Below, piece by piece: positions 1 through 7,022 of a stretch of 64,000 nt of DNA (position 1 is the first letter of the stretch; every line of letters begins with the position of its first letter). This DNA comes from Eubacterium sp. (GTDB taxonomy: Bacteria; Bacillota; Clostridia; Lachnospirales; Lachnospiraceae). The DNA lies in assembly GCA_024690665.1 (NCBI GenBank), contig JAILOU010000032.1:62001-126000 (forward strand), read 5' to 3'. The notes under the pieces are model-generated. The model searched no databases. It had not been told where the DNA came from and saw only the letters and a program-made list of their open reading frames with translations. The translations under genes were made by a program, and so were the position numbers.

Positions 1-903
1 CAGATGAAATATTTTATTACTGTGGCGAAGAGTCTTAGCTTTACGAAGGCAGCGGAATTGTTGTTCATATCGCAGCCGGCGCTAAGCAGGCACATAAAGA
101 ATATGGAAGAAGAGTTGAATCTTCAATTATTTGTCAGAACAAATACGGGGATCAAACTGACGCCGGCGGGGAGCAATCTGCTGACCGGATTTGAAAAGAT
201 TTACCAGGAATTCAATGATGTCGTAGGGGTGTCGAAGAAGATACAGCAGGGGATGATGGGAACCCTGGTGGTAGGAATTCTAGAGAAGACCGACACATCA
301 GATTTTTTGGCGCCGATTTATCAATACTTTGCACAGAAGCATCCAAATGTGTCGCTGGTATTTCGGGAAGGGTCCTTTAAATATCTGCTGGACGAGCTAT
401 ACGCCGGTAATATGGATATGATCTTTACGATAAAGTTTGAAGTAGAACGAAAGGAAAGCATTGTCTATCAATATGTGGCACATTCAAAAGATCATATTGT
501 GATGAGTAAGTTTCATCCGCTGGCGCAAAAAGAACAAGTGACACTGGATGATTTGAAAGATGAAACCTTCGTGATGATATCAAGAGAAGATAATCCGGAG
601 TCATCCGATTTGATACATAGTATCTGCCGGGAGCATGGATTTGTGCCGCAGGTACATTATGCACAGACACTCAGCGAACAGGTGCTTTGGATAACATCCG
701 GTATGGGCGTGTCGATTTTAGATACGAGATGTGAGCTAAAACTGAATGACAATGTGAAGTTCTATGAGATGGAAAGTAACTGGGATCCATCGCTTGTCAT
801 AGCCTGGCATCAGAACAATTATAATCCACTGATTGCCGAGTTTTTAAAGAAGTTAAATGAAGTAATGGATATAGAAGGAGAAGACCTTCATGTAGGAGAG
901 TAA
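1..903 (+). CDS. LysR-type transcriptional regulator (5' end outside window)
   Basis: The reading frame is open from base 1. The first Met in the window (base 4) starts at MKYFITVAKSLSFTKAAELL, which in LysR proteins normally follows a few residues such as M-x-L-x-Q, so the true start is probably just upstream. The winged helix-turn-helix lies in the first ~60 residues (AAELLFISQPALSRHI) and is followed by a substrate-binding domain of the usual size. It is convergent with the UroD-type gene at 1025-2008, and it probably controls the divergent UroD/symporter promoters at 2078-2227 by sensing a compound of that pathway. The family is certain; target and ligand are inferred. Confidence 0.9.
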   Translation, partial: QMKYFITVAKSLSFTKAAELLFISQPALSRHIKNMEEELNLQLFVRTNTGIKLTPAGSNLLTGFEKIYQEFNDVVGVSKKIQQGMMGTLVVGILEKTDTSDFLAPIYQYFAQKHPNVSLVFREGSFKYLLDELYAGNMDMIFTIKFEVERKESIVYQYVAHSKDHIVMSKFHPLAQKEQVTLDDLKDETFVMISREDNPESSDLIHSICREHGFVPQVHYAQTLSEQVLWITSGMGVSILDTRCELKLNDNVKFYEMESNWDPSLVIAWHQNNYNPLIAEFLKKLNEVMDIEGEDLHVGE

Positions 904-938
904 AAAATAGCAGTCGCATGGGTGCGACTGCTATTTTT
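903..938 (+). terminator. Rho-independent terminator after the LysR gene
   Basis: A perfect 16-bp inverted repeat (arms 903-918 and 923-938, loop TGGG) begins with A's and ends in TTTTT, so it can act in both directions. It overlaps the LysR stop codon. Confidence 0.9.
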
Positions 939-951
939 ATGGGTTAATGTA

Positions 952-1010
952 TAAAAAAGAAGAGGATTGTAAGATAAAAATTTACATAAAGAGGGAGATA
1001 CAATCCTCCT
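952..1010 (-). terminator. Probable terminator of the minus-strand UroD-type gene
   Basis: On the minus strand, GAGGATTGTA (999-1008) pairs perfectly with TACAATCCTC (962-971) across a 27-nt loop. The T-rich run TTCTTTTTT follows. The loop is long, so it is weaker than the neighbouring LysR terminator. Confidence 0.55.
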
Positions 1011-1024
1011 CGATTTTAACGAGA

Positions 1025-2008
1025 TTAAGCGGTTTGATAAATGGTCTTTCCGTCAGTCCAAATCTCATCCCACATAATGTCAGAAGATTCGCCGCCAAAT
1101 GGAAGGAACATAGGGCTATAGCAATATCCTTCTGCATTTGGATAAAGAATTTTGCGAACATCTTCACGAATGGCCTGTTCATCAACTTTGCCTGCTGCAA
1201 GTGACTCTGTGTAATACTTTTGGTAATCCGGAGTCATATGATAAGAAAGTTTATCTTTTGTAACTTTCTTAAGTTTTGCAACGTCGTTGATTTCCATACC
1301 CTGCCAAGAATCGATTCCCATTTCAACAAAATCAGGAACGATTTCCTCAATCTTACCGCAAGAGTGTAGTTCGAATAAGGTACCAAGTTCGTGGCAACGG
1401 TCAACAGCTTTTTGAAGCTGTGGCTTAAACAGTTCACGCCAGATATCCGGTGAGAAGAACATACCGGTCTGTGTGCCGTAGTCATCATGGAACATTAATA
1501 CGTCAGGTTTGTAGATTTCGATTACCTTTTCCATTAATTTGATTTTCCATTCCATGTAGACATTCAGATATTCTTCGACCTCTTCAGGGTCTGTTAACAG
1601 ACTACATAAAGCATTCTCGAATCCCATCAACATATGGAGACGTTCAAATGGTCCATTAACAAACATCATGACAAATACTTTATTGCGATCGACTTCGCTA
1701 AGATGGTCGATCTCCTCAACCTTGCTCCAGTCCCAGGCATCTAAATCCGGGAACTTAACACATTCTCTCCAATCACAGATATCTTCCATAATAGGATCTT
1801 GTGTGTGATCAGGTGCGATAGCGTCAACGCTGGCTTCATATTTCCAGTCAACGCCGAACCAGTCGGTTCCGCCCTTTGTGTGATCCGGGCGCTCATCATA
1901 TGCTTCCGGGTTAAATAATACGTACAGATCATTATCTGTAGGAAGTTCATCGGTTGGCTGATGCTTATAAAAAGCAAGTCCTCTTTCTCTTGGTGTCATT
2001 TTTTCCAT
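1025..2008 (-). CDS. Uroporphyrinogen decarboxylase-family methyltransferase-like protein
   Basis: A 327-residue UroD-superfamily protein. This superfamily contains heme-pathway UroD and the corrinoid methyltransferases MtaA/MtbA/CmuA, and this one resembles the methyltransferase branch. It has the H-x-C zinc motif (ELHSCGKIEEI, His215 and Cys217), which in MtaA-type enzymes activates a thiol or methyl acceptor, and one more Cys near the C-terminus (GYCYSP). I start it at ATG 2008. A TTG codon at 2020 is in frame but abuts the AGGAGG at 2021-2026, leaving no room for a ribosome. It is divergent from the symporter operon and probably co-regulated. No heme genes adjoin it, so a methyl-transfer role is likelier than heme synthesis. 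The substrate is unknown. Confidence 0.85.
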   Translation of the reverse strand: MEKMTPRERGLAFYKHQPTDELPTDNDLYVLFNPEAYDERPDHTKGGTDWFGVDWKYEASVDAIAPDHTQDPIMEDICDWRECVKFPDLDAWDWSKVEEIDHLSEVDRNKVFVMMFVNGPFERLHMLMGFENALCSLLTDPEEVEEYLNVYMEWKIKLMEKVIEIYKPDVLMFHDDYGTQTGMFFSPDIWRELFKPQLQKAVDRCHELGTLFELHSCGKIEEIVPDFVEMGIDSWQGMEINDVAKLKKVTKDKLSYHMTPDYQKYYTESLAAGKVDEQAIREDVRKILYPNAEGYCYSPMFLPFGGESSDIMWDEIWTDGKTIYQTA

Positions 2009-2077
2009 AATAGAAAACAACCTCCTAAATAAAAATAAATTTTTGAAATAAAAATGTGCTTTGTTTTATTTGCCTTT

Positions 2078-2106
2078 ATTATAGGAGTTTGAAAAATAAA
2101 TGACAA
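2078..2106 (-). promoter_or_regulatory. Promoter of the minus-strand UroD-type gene
   Basis: Reading the minus strand, TTGTCA (2101-2106) is followed after exactly 17 nt by TATAAT (2078-2083), a strong vegetative-sigma-type match placed 70 nt before the start codon. Confidence 0.75.
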
Positions 2107-2135
2107 ATTGAAAAGACAGATACCCATATGCAAAA

Positions 2136-2169
2136 TTGTTATAACGAAGAAACATCACACCTATAACAA
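2136..2169. promoter_or_regulatory. Inverted repeat in the divergent promoter region, candidate LysR site
   Basis: TTGTTATA (2136-2143) and TATAACAA (2162-2169) form a perfect 8-bp inverted repeat with an 18-bp centre. It lies between the two divergent promoters and just upstream of the symporter -35 box, where LysR activators commonly bind. The link to the LysR gene at the left edge is inferred from position only. Confidence 0.45.
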
Positions 2170-2198
2170 AAGTGTATACCCCTAAATGGTTTTGGTAT

Positions 2199-2227
2199 TT
2201 GAAAGGAATTTATAGAATTTTTATAAT
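2199..2227 (+). promoter_or_regulatory. Promoter of the symporter operon
   Basis: TTGAAA (2199-2204), a 17-nt spacer and TATAAT (2222-2227). A second TATAAT at 2233-2238 lacks a good -35 box. The transcript would have a leader of about 70 nt. Confidence 0.75.
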
Positions 2228-2303
2228 TTATTTATAATAAAAATGTGCAAGAGGTTTTAGTAACTATCAATTATTATTTCTATCAAATGAGGTGAATATT
2301 TTT

Positions 2304-3758
2304 ATGAATTATGGGGTTCTTGTAGCAGTATTAATTTATGAAGTATTATCCATCGGAATTGTCAGTCTTGTGATTTCTCGTAAGAATAAGAACAAGAACG
2401 AAGAAGGTGGATTTGCTTTTGCCGGTGGAGGACTTCCGGCGTCTTTAGTAGGTATCACGCTTGCCCTGACACTTCTCGGTTCCGCACATAACTGGGGTAC
2501 TTGTCAGAACGCAGCGTCGATGGGTGTAATTGCAGCATGGTTTGGTATTGCCTGTGCAATTATGATGGTAGTTATTACACAGATTTTTGGACCTTGGATT
2601 CGAAGAACCGGTGCTAGGACAATCGGTGAATTTATGGGTAAGATCTTCGGTAGAATGCCGGGACGCTTGATTACCTGTGTAAATGCAGCACTTGTCGTTG
2701 GTATGTGCTGTCTGGAAGTAGAAGCAATCGCGATTACATTCTCAATGCTGACAGGATGGTCTTATACGGTAGGTGCTATCGTAGGTGGTATCATCGCAGT
2801 CGCATACGTATTAATCGCAGGTATGAAAGAGATTGCATGGCTGAACTTAATAAATGCAATTATTATGTATGCAGCTATGATTCTTGTATTTATCTGCCTG
2901 TGCGTAAAACTCCCTGGAGGATGGGATCAGGTAGAAGCAACTATGCAGGCATCACAGGATACATCATGGATGACAAGTATCTTCGGTAACTCAGCATTGA
3001 TTATCGGATTTGCGATTCCATCCGCAATCGGAGCATCTTTGTTCCACAGTGTATCTCAGACAGGTTTCCAGCCTGTAGCAACTGCTAAGAACAATAAAGA
3101 AGTAAAGAAGTCAGGCTGGTATGCCGGAATCATCAACGGATGTTTCTGTATTATCCCTGCACTGATCGGTGTGGCAGCATTTTCAATTATCCAGTACAAG
3201 CAGGCCGGTGACATGATGATGACACCTACCATGCTTGCAGCAATGCTTCCAAAGCCTGTACTTGGACTTTTGATGGCAGGATTCCTTGGAGTAGACTTAT
3301 CCTCATTTGCGGTAATGTCACTTGCACCTGCAACACTGATTTCACACGACATGTACACGAAGTACAAACCAAATGCAACAGAGAAGCAGAAGACGACCCT
3401 TACACGTGTCTGCATTATCATCATTGGTGTAATTGCAATCTGTATCTGTAACTTCCAGCCGGCAGTAGTAGATATGGTAAACTGGAGTTTTGCTTTCGGT
3501 ATTCCAATCTTCGTAATGGTATTACTCGGACTGTGGTGGAAGAGATCGACAACAGCAGCCGTTATTACATTCGTAGTAACCTGGATTGCAGTATGTATCT
3601 GGACAACATTTGGACTTCAGACAACACTTGGACTTGCGAATTTCCACGTTGACTATATTTCACTCTTATTCTCAATTCCGATTGGTATTATCACAACGGC
3701 GGTATGCAAAGGAAAACCGGGATATTTTAGAGATAAGAAAAAGAAAGCTGCAGCATAA
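2304..3758 (+). CDS. Sodium:solute symporter (SSS family)
   Basis: An integral membrane protein of 484 residues with about 13 hydrophobic segments, typical in length and pattern for the SSS family (sodium-driven uptake of sugars, amino acids, betaines, pantothenate and others). It is rich in glycine-containing helices (LTLLGSAHNWGTCQNAASMG, FAIPSAIGASLFHS). I place the start at ATG 2304 because GAGGTG (2289-2294) is correctly spaced from it; the in-frame GTG at 2292 lies inside that ribosome site. It heads a four-gene operon with two very small membrane proteins and a UroD-family protein (gaps 14, 0 and 2 nt). The substrate cannot be read from the sequence; context suggests a methylated compound. 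Confidence 0.85.
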   Translation: MNYGVLVAVLIYEVLSIGIVSLVISRKNKNKNEEGGFAFAGGGLPASLVGITLALTLLGSAHNWGTCQNAASMGVIAAWFGIACAIMMVVITQIFGPWIRRTGARTIGEFMGKIFGRMPGRLITCVNAALVVGMCCLEVEAIAITFSMLTGWSYTVGAIVGGIIAVAYVLIAGMKEIAWLNLINAIIMYAAMILVFICLCVKLPGGWDQVEATMQASQDTSWMTSIFGNSALIIGFAIPSAIGASLFHSVSQTGFQPVATAKNNKEVKKSGWYAGIINGCFCIIPALIGVAAFSIIQYKQAGDMMMTPTMLAAMLPKPVLGLLMAGFLGVDLSSFAVMSLAPATLISHDMYTKYKPNATEKQKTTLTRVCIIIIGVIAICICNFQPAVVDMVNWSFAFGIPIFVMVLLGLWWKRSTTAAVITFVVTWIAVCIWTTFGLQTTLGLANFHVDYISLLFSIPIGIITTAVCKGKPGYFRDKKKKAAA

Positions 3759-3772
3759 AGGAGGTAATTGTT

Positions 3773-3904
3773 ATGCATATGTGTGTTACAACATTTGCTT
3801 ACGTCATTATCATCGTTGTAGCAATTACAGCGATTGGATTTGGCCTTGGCAAGTTAAACAAATTTGGAGACAGTGATGAAATTATCGATGAGGAGGACAA
3901 ATAA
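3773..3904 (+). CDS. Small single-span membrane protein (43 aa), possible symporter accessory subunit
   Basis: An ATG at 3773 is preceded by a strong AGGAGG site (3759-3765 region) and opens a 43-codon frame. The product starts MHMCVTTFAYVIIIVVA, continues as one hydrophobic helix to about residue 25 (AIGFGLGK), and ends in a charged acidic tail (SDEIIDEEDK). It sits 14 nt after the symporter stop, and its own stop abuts the next start. Several transporter families have tiny partner subunits (for example MetS with the NSS transporter MetP), so an accessory role with the symporter is plausible but inferred. The ribosome site and tight spacing make it a likely real gene. Confidence 0.75.
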   Translation: MHMCVTTFAYVIIIVVAITAIGFGLGKLNKFGDSDEIIDEEDK

Positions 3905-4027
3905 ATGACAACTACACAGGTTTGGATGTTATGCATTATTTTGGCAATGGTCTTCTTCTTTGTTCTTACAACTGTTTGGGAGAAGATGGGCAAGAATAAC
4001 GACAACGATAAGATTGAAGGGGAATAA
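3905..4027 (+). CDS. Second small single-span membrane protein (40 aa)
   Basis: ATG 3905 directly follows the stop of the preceding small gene (TAAATG), with GAGGAGG at 3890-3896 as ribosome site inside that gene's end. The product begins MTTTQVWMLCIILAMVFFFV, forms one membrane helix up to about residue 24, then a polar, charged tail (WEKMGKNNDNDKIEGE). The next UroD-family gene starts 2 nt after its stop. It is similar in build to the first small protein but not an obvious duplicate. The two probably act together on or with the symporter; no function is established here. Confidence 0.75.
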   Translation: MTTTQVWMLCIILAMVFFFVLTTVWEKMGKNNDNDKIEGE

Positions 4028-4029
4028 AT

Positions 4030-5277
4030 ATGACGAATACGAATCCGTTATTTGAGGAGCGAATGAAATTATTGGATGACACAGTCGCAGGACGTCGTAC
4101 AGACAGAGTGTTGACGGCACCATTTTTTACCTATTTGCCGATTCTGCTTTACGATGATACGACAATTGCAGACACGATGAAGGATTGGAGAAATGCAATT
4201 CCATCCTACTATCGTTATCATGAGGAGTTTCAGCCGGATCTATGTTATGGACCGGAGGCAATCTTCCCCGGAAGTGCGCTGGAATCACTCGATTGCAAAT
4301 ACGTGCGTTGGCCGGGAAAACATTTTCCGGAATCGAGAGTGGGATTTCAGGTTGTGGATTCGGAGTATATGAAGGCAGATGAATATCTGGAGTATGCAGA
4401 AGATCCTACCGGATTTTTGATGAAGAAGATTCTGCCACGACACTTTGGAAAGTTAGAAGGTCTTGAAAGCCTTGATTTTTCCATGGCAATCTGGCACGGA
4501 ATGCTGTATACGACGCTTGGTTCGTTAGACCCGAGAGTGAAGACAGCGTTCGATGCAATCCTTGATTGCGGTAAGATTATGGGCGAGCAGGTAGCTGCGG
4601 ACGGAGAATATTATGCGACGATGGCACAAAAAGGATTCCCTTCGGGAGCAGATCTTGTGACATCGGCACCATTTGATATCTTCAATGATACGCTTCGCGG
4701 ATTTATGAATATCTCCATGGATCTGTATGACTGCCCGGATGAGGTTGAGGAAGCTGTGAAGGCAGCGACGAAGATTCAGGTGCGCTATCTGCGCAATACG
4801 ATAAAGTCTCGTCCGATGAAAATCATTGGATTTATGCTCCATAATGGATTCGACATGTTTATGAGTAAAGAGAATTTTGAACGTTTTTATTGGCCGGGAT
4901 TAAAAGCCAGCATTGATGTATGTGTGGAAAACAACGTGATTCCATGGCTGTATGTGGAAGACAGCTATATGCAAAAGCTTGACATCCTAGAGCGTGATGT
5001 TCCGGAAGGCAAGGTGATCTTCACCTTTGCCGGAACGAATGACATGAAGGCAATTAAGGAACGTTGGGGAGGCAGATATGCTCTGAAGGGAGGACTTCAG
5101 GGATCTGTACTTGAGCATGGTGAGCCGGAAGATGTCATTAAGATGACAAAGGAAGCCATCGATATCTATGCACCGGGCGGAGGTCTGATGCTGGATTCCG
5201 ATGTGACGCTTGATGATGCAAAACCAGAGAATCTAAAAGCACTTTTTGAGACGGCGCACAACTATATGAAATATTAA
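4030..5277 (+). CDS. UroD-superfamily protein lacking the zinc H-x-C motif
   Basis: A 415-residue protein of the uroporphyrinogen decarboxylase / corrinoid methyltransferase superfamily, longer than the usual 330-350. The C-terminal half has the family pattern (LYDCPDEVEEAVKAATK, then GLKASIDVCVENNVIPWLY, a GGLQGS turn, and APGGGLMLDSDVTLDDAKPE). Where methyltransferases carry H-x-C after the strand, this protein reads WLYVEDSYM, so the metal site is absent. It ends the symporter operon and is followed by a terminator. It could be a partner methyltransferase, a decarboxylase-like enzyme or a substrate-binding protein. It is clearly a different subfamily from the gene at 1025-2008. Confidence 0.8.
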   Translation: MTNTNPLFEERMKLLDDTVAGRRTDRVLTAPFFTYLPILLYDDTTIADTMKDWRNAIPSYYRYHEEFQPDLCYGPEAIFPGSALESLDCKYVRWPGKHFPESRVGFQVVDSEYMKADEYLEYAEDPTGFLMKKILPRHFGKLEGLESLDFSMAIWHGMLYTTLGSLDPRVKTAFDAILDCGKIMGEQVAADGEYYATMAQKGFPSGADLVTSAPFDIFNDTLRGFMNISMDLYDCPDEVEEAVKAATKIQVRYLRNTIKSRPMKIIGFMLHNGFDMFMSKENFERFYWPGLKASIDVCVENNVIPWLYVEDSYMQKLDILERDVPEGKVIFTFAGTNDMKAIKERWGGRYALKGGLQGSVLEHGEPEDVIKMTKEAIDIYAPGGGLMLDSDVTLDDAKPENLKALFETAHNYMKY

Positions 5278-5298
5278 AACAATAGAGGTTTAGTCTAG

Positions 5299-5323
5299 AG
5301 CCCGGCAGAAATGCCGGGCTTTT
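5299..5323 (+). terminator. Terminator of the symporter/UroD operon
   Basis: AGCCCGGCA (5299-5307), GAAA loop and TGCCGGGCT (5312-5320), followed by TTT. Confidence 0.85.
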
Positions 5324-5341
5324 CATGTGTGTATCGGACAA

Positions 5342-5373
5342 TAAAAAAGCTGCCGCATAGTAATGCGACAGCT
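5342..5373 (-). terminator. Terminator of the cyclophilin gene
   Basis: On the minus strand, AGCTGTCGCA and TGCGGCAGCT (arms 5364-5373 and 5348-5357) form a stem with one mismatch, followed by a TTTTTT run. Confidence 0.85.
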
Positions 5374-5386
5374 AAATGCATCTGTA

Positions 5387-5905
5387 TTAGCACTTTTCCG
5401 GTTCCGGATAAGTCTCACCAAATGTGTCCACGGTTACTTTCTTCATAACCTGATCTTCCTTTGGCTTATCCGAGTAATCACGATCGCAGGAAGCAATCTT
5501 ATCAACAACATCCTGACCTTCGATAATCTTACCAAATGCAGCATAGTTTTCATCAAGATGAGGACTTGTCTCATGCATGATGAAGAACTGAGAACCGGCT
5601 GAATCCGGATGCATGGCACGAGCCATGGAAAGCACACCCTTGTCATGCTTTAAGTTGTTCTCAAAACCGTTGGAAGTAAATTCACCCTTGATTGCATAAC
5701 CGGGGCCACCCATTCCGGTTCCGTCCGGGCATCCGCCCTGAATCATGAATCCTTCGATGACACGATGGAAGATTAATCCATCATAAAAGTTTTTGTTAAT
5801 TAAGCTAATGAAGTTGTTAACTGTGTTAGGAGCAATCTCCGGATACAGCTCAGCCTTCATGATATCGCCATTTTCCATTTCGATTGTAACGATTGGGTTA
5901 CTCAT
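5387..5905 (-). CDS. Peptidyl-prolyl cis-trans isomerase, cyclophilin type
   Basis: A 172-residue cytosolic cyclophilin without a signal peptide, the normal size for a single-domain enzyme that speeds proline isomerisation in folding proteins. The catalytic core is visible: LIFHRVIEGFMIQGG with the active-site Arg, GVLSMARA, SAGSQFFIM and YAAFGKIIEGQDVVDKI. Start at 5905 is supported by AAAGGCGG upstream on the minus strand. It is a single gene with its own terminator, flanked by unrelated units. Confidence 0.95.
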   Translation of the reverse strand: MSNPIVTIEMENGDIMKAELYPEIAPNTVNNFISLINKNFYDGLIFHRVIEGFMIQGGCPDGTGMGGPGYAIKGEFTSNGFENNLKHDKGVLSMARAMHPDSAGSQFFIMHETSPHLDENYAAFGKIIEGQDVVDKIASCDRDYSDKPKEDQVMKKVTVDTFGETYPEPEKC

Positions 5906-6024
5906 AATAATTTCCGCCTTTCTGTGTTCAGTTTCGCTTGTTTTATTTTAAGGGATATAGAAAAAATAGTAAAGCGTTTTGCGAAAACATGCTACTATAG
6001 AGGCAAAGGAGAAAGTACGGATTT

Positions 6025-6855
6025 ATGGCACAGCTTACACATGTATTTTACGAAGAGAAGTATTTTGAAAAAGAAACGATTGAGAAGTTAAGCGCCGAAC
6101 TCAAAAAAATGCAGATTACGCTGCTTTCGGCTTCGCAGACGGCAGATGTGAAGCCGGAGAATATGCTGCTGATGACAGGCACGCAAGCACTGATTGATTT
6201 TGCAGGTGAACAGGGGATTGCGGTGCTAGGAATTGAGCCGGAGACGAGCATGGAACATCTGACCGGTGTGCGGTATATATTTTTGGAAACGAAGAGCATT
6301 ACGCCGGAGAATATCATCTATGTCTATGAGCGCTGTCATCAGATTCCGCAGGAAATTGGAAGAACGGCAAGAACGCGGATTCGCGAGCTGTCGCTTGACG
6401 ATCTGGATGCGCTCTTTTCTCTCTATGAAAAGGAAGGCGTATGCGACTATATGGAGCCATTATATGAGCGCGCCAAGGAAGAAGAGTACCAAAAGGCATA
6501 TATTGAAAATATGTACGGCTTATATGGTTATGGGATGTGGCTGGTTTTTGATCCGGCCGGTCAAAGATTAATCGGACGCGCGGGACTCGAACACAGGGAA
6601 GTGGAAGGCGAGGTCGTCATGGAGATGGGATATGTGATTGATCCTGCTTATCAGCGGCAGGGATATGCCACGGAGGTGTGCAGATTTTTAATGGATTATG
6701 CGAAGGAGAACCTGTCGGCAAAGCAAATCAGCGCCTTTATTCAGCCGGAGAATACGGGATCAGTCAGACTGATTCAAAAGCTGGGATTTACACAAAAGAA
6801 AGTGCTGACATTAGATAAGAAAGAGATGCTTTGGTTTTTAAAAAGACTTGTGTAA
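6025..6855 (+). CDS. GNAT-family N-acetyltransferase with an extra N-terminal domain
   Basis: A 276-residue protein. The C-terminal half (about 115-276) is a GNAT acetyltransferase: EMGYVIDPAYQRQGYATEV holds the Q-x-x-G-x-A acetyl-CoA binding turn, and IQPENTGSVRLIQKLGF is the usual last motif. Residues 1-110 form a separate alpha/beta domain (LLMTGTQALIDFAGEQGIAVLG) of a HAD-like or Rossmann appearance that I cannot name. It is a single gene; an AAAGGAG site precedes the ATG. The acetylated substrate is unknown. Confidence 0.8.
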   Translation: MAQLTHVFYEEKYFEKETIEKLSAELKKMQITLLSASQTADVKPENMLLMTGTQALIDFAGEQGIAVLGIEPETSMEHLTGVRYIFLETKSITPENIIYVYERCHQIPQEIGRTARTRIRELSLDDLDALFSLYEKEGVCDYMEPLYERAKEEEYQKAYIENMYGLYGYGMWLVFDPAGQRLIGRAGLEHREVEGEVVMEMGYVIDPAYQRQGYATEVCRFLMDYAKENLSAKQISAFIQPENTGSVRLIQKLGFTQKKVLTLDKKEMLWFLKRLV

Positions 6856-6919
6856 AATGCACAAAATAAATTTCTATTCAAAATAAACAAAGAAAGGTTG
6901 CTGAAAACGCCCTAAACCA

Positions 6920-6948
6920 TTGATTTTATGGTGAAATTTCATTATAAT
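6920..6948 (+). promoter_or_regulatory. rel promoter with an overlapping palindrome
   Basis: TTGATT (6920-6925), 17-nt spacer, TATAAT (6943-6948). The spacer and -10 contain a near-palindrome (6926-6947) with the perfect core TGAAATTTCA (6932-6941) and TTAT/ATAA ends, placed where a repressor would block RNA polymerase. Confidence 0.65.
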
Positions 6949-7022
6949 ATTTTGATAAGAATTTTTGATTTTGGTCGAGACGCAGGCTCCGATTGAGGTT
7001 GAAGAAAAGTGTGGTGTGTTTT

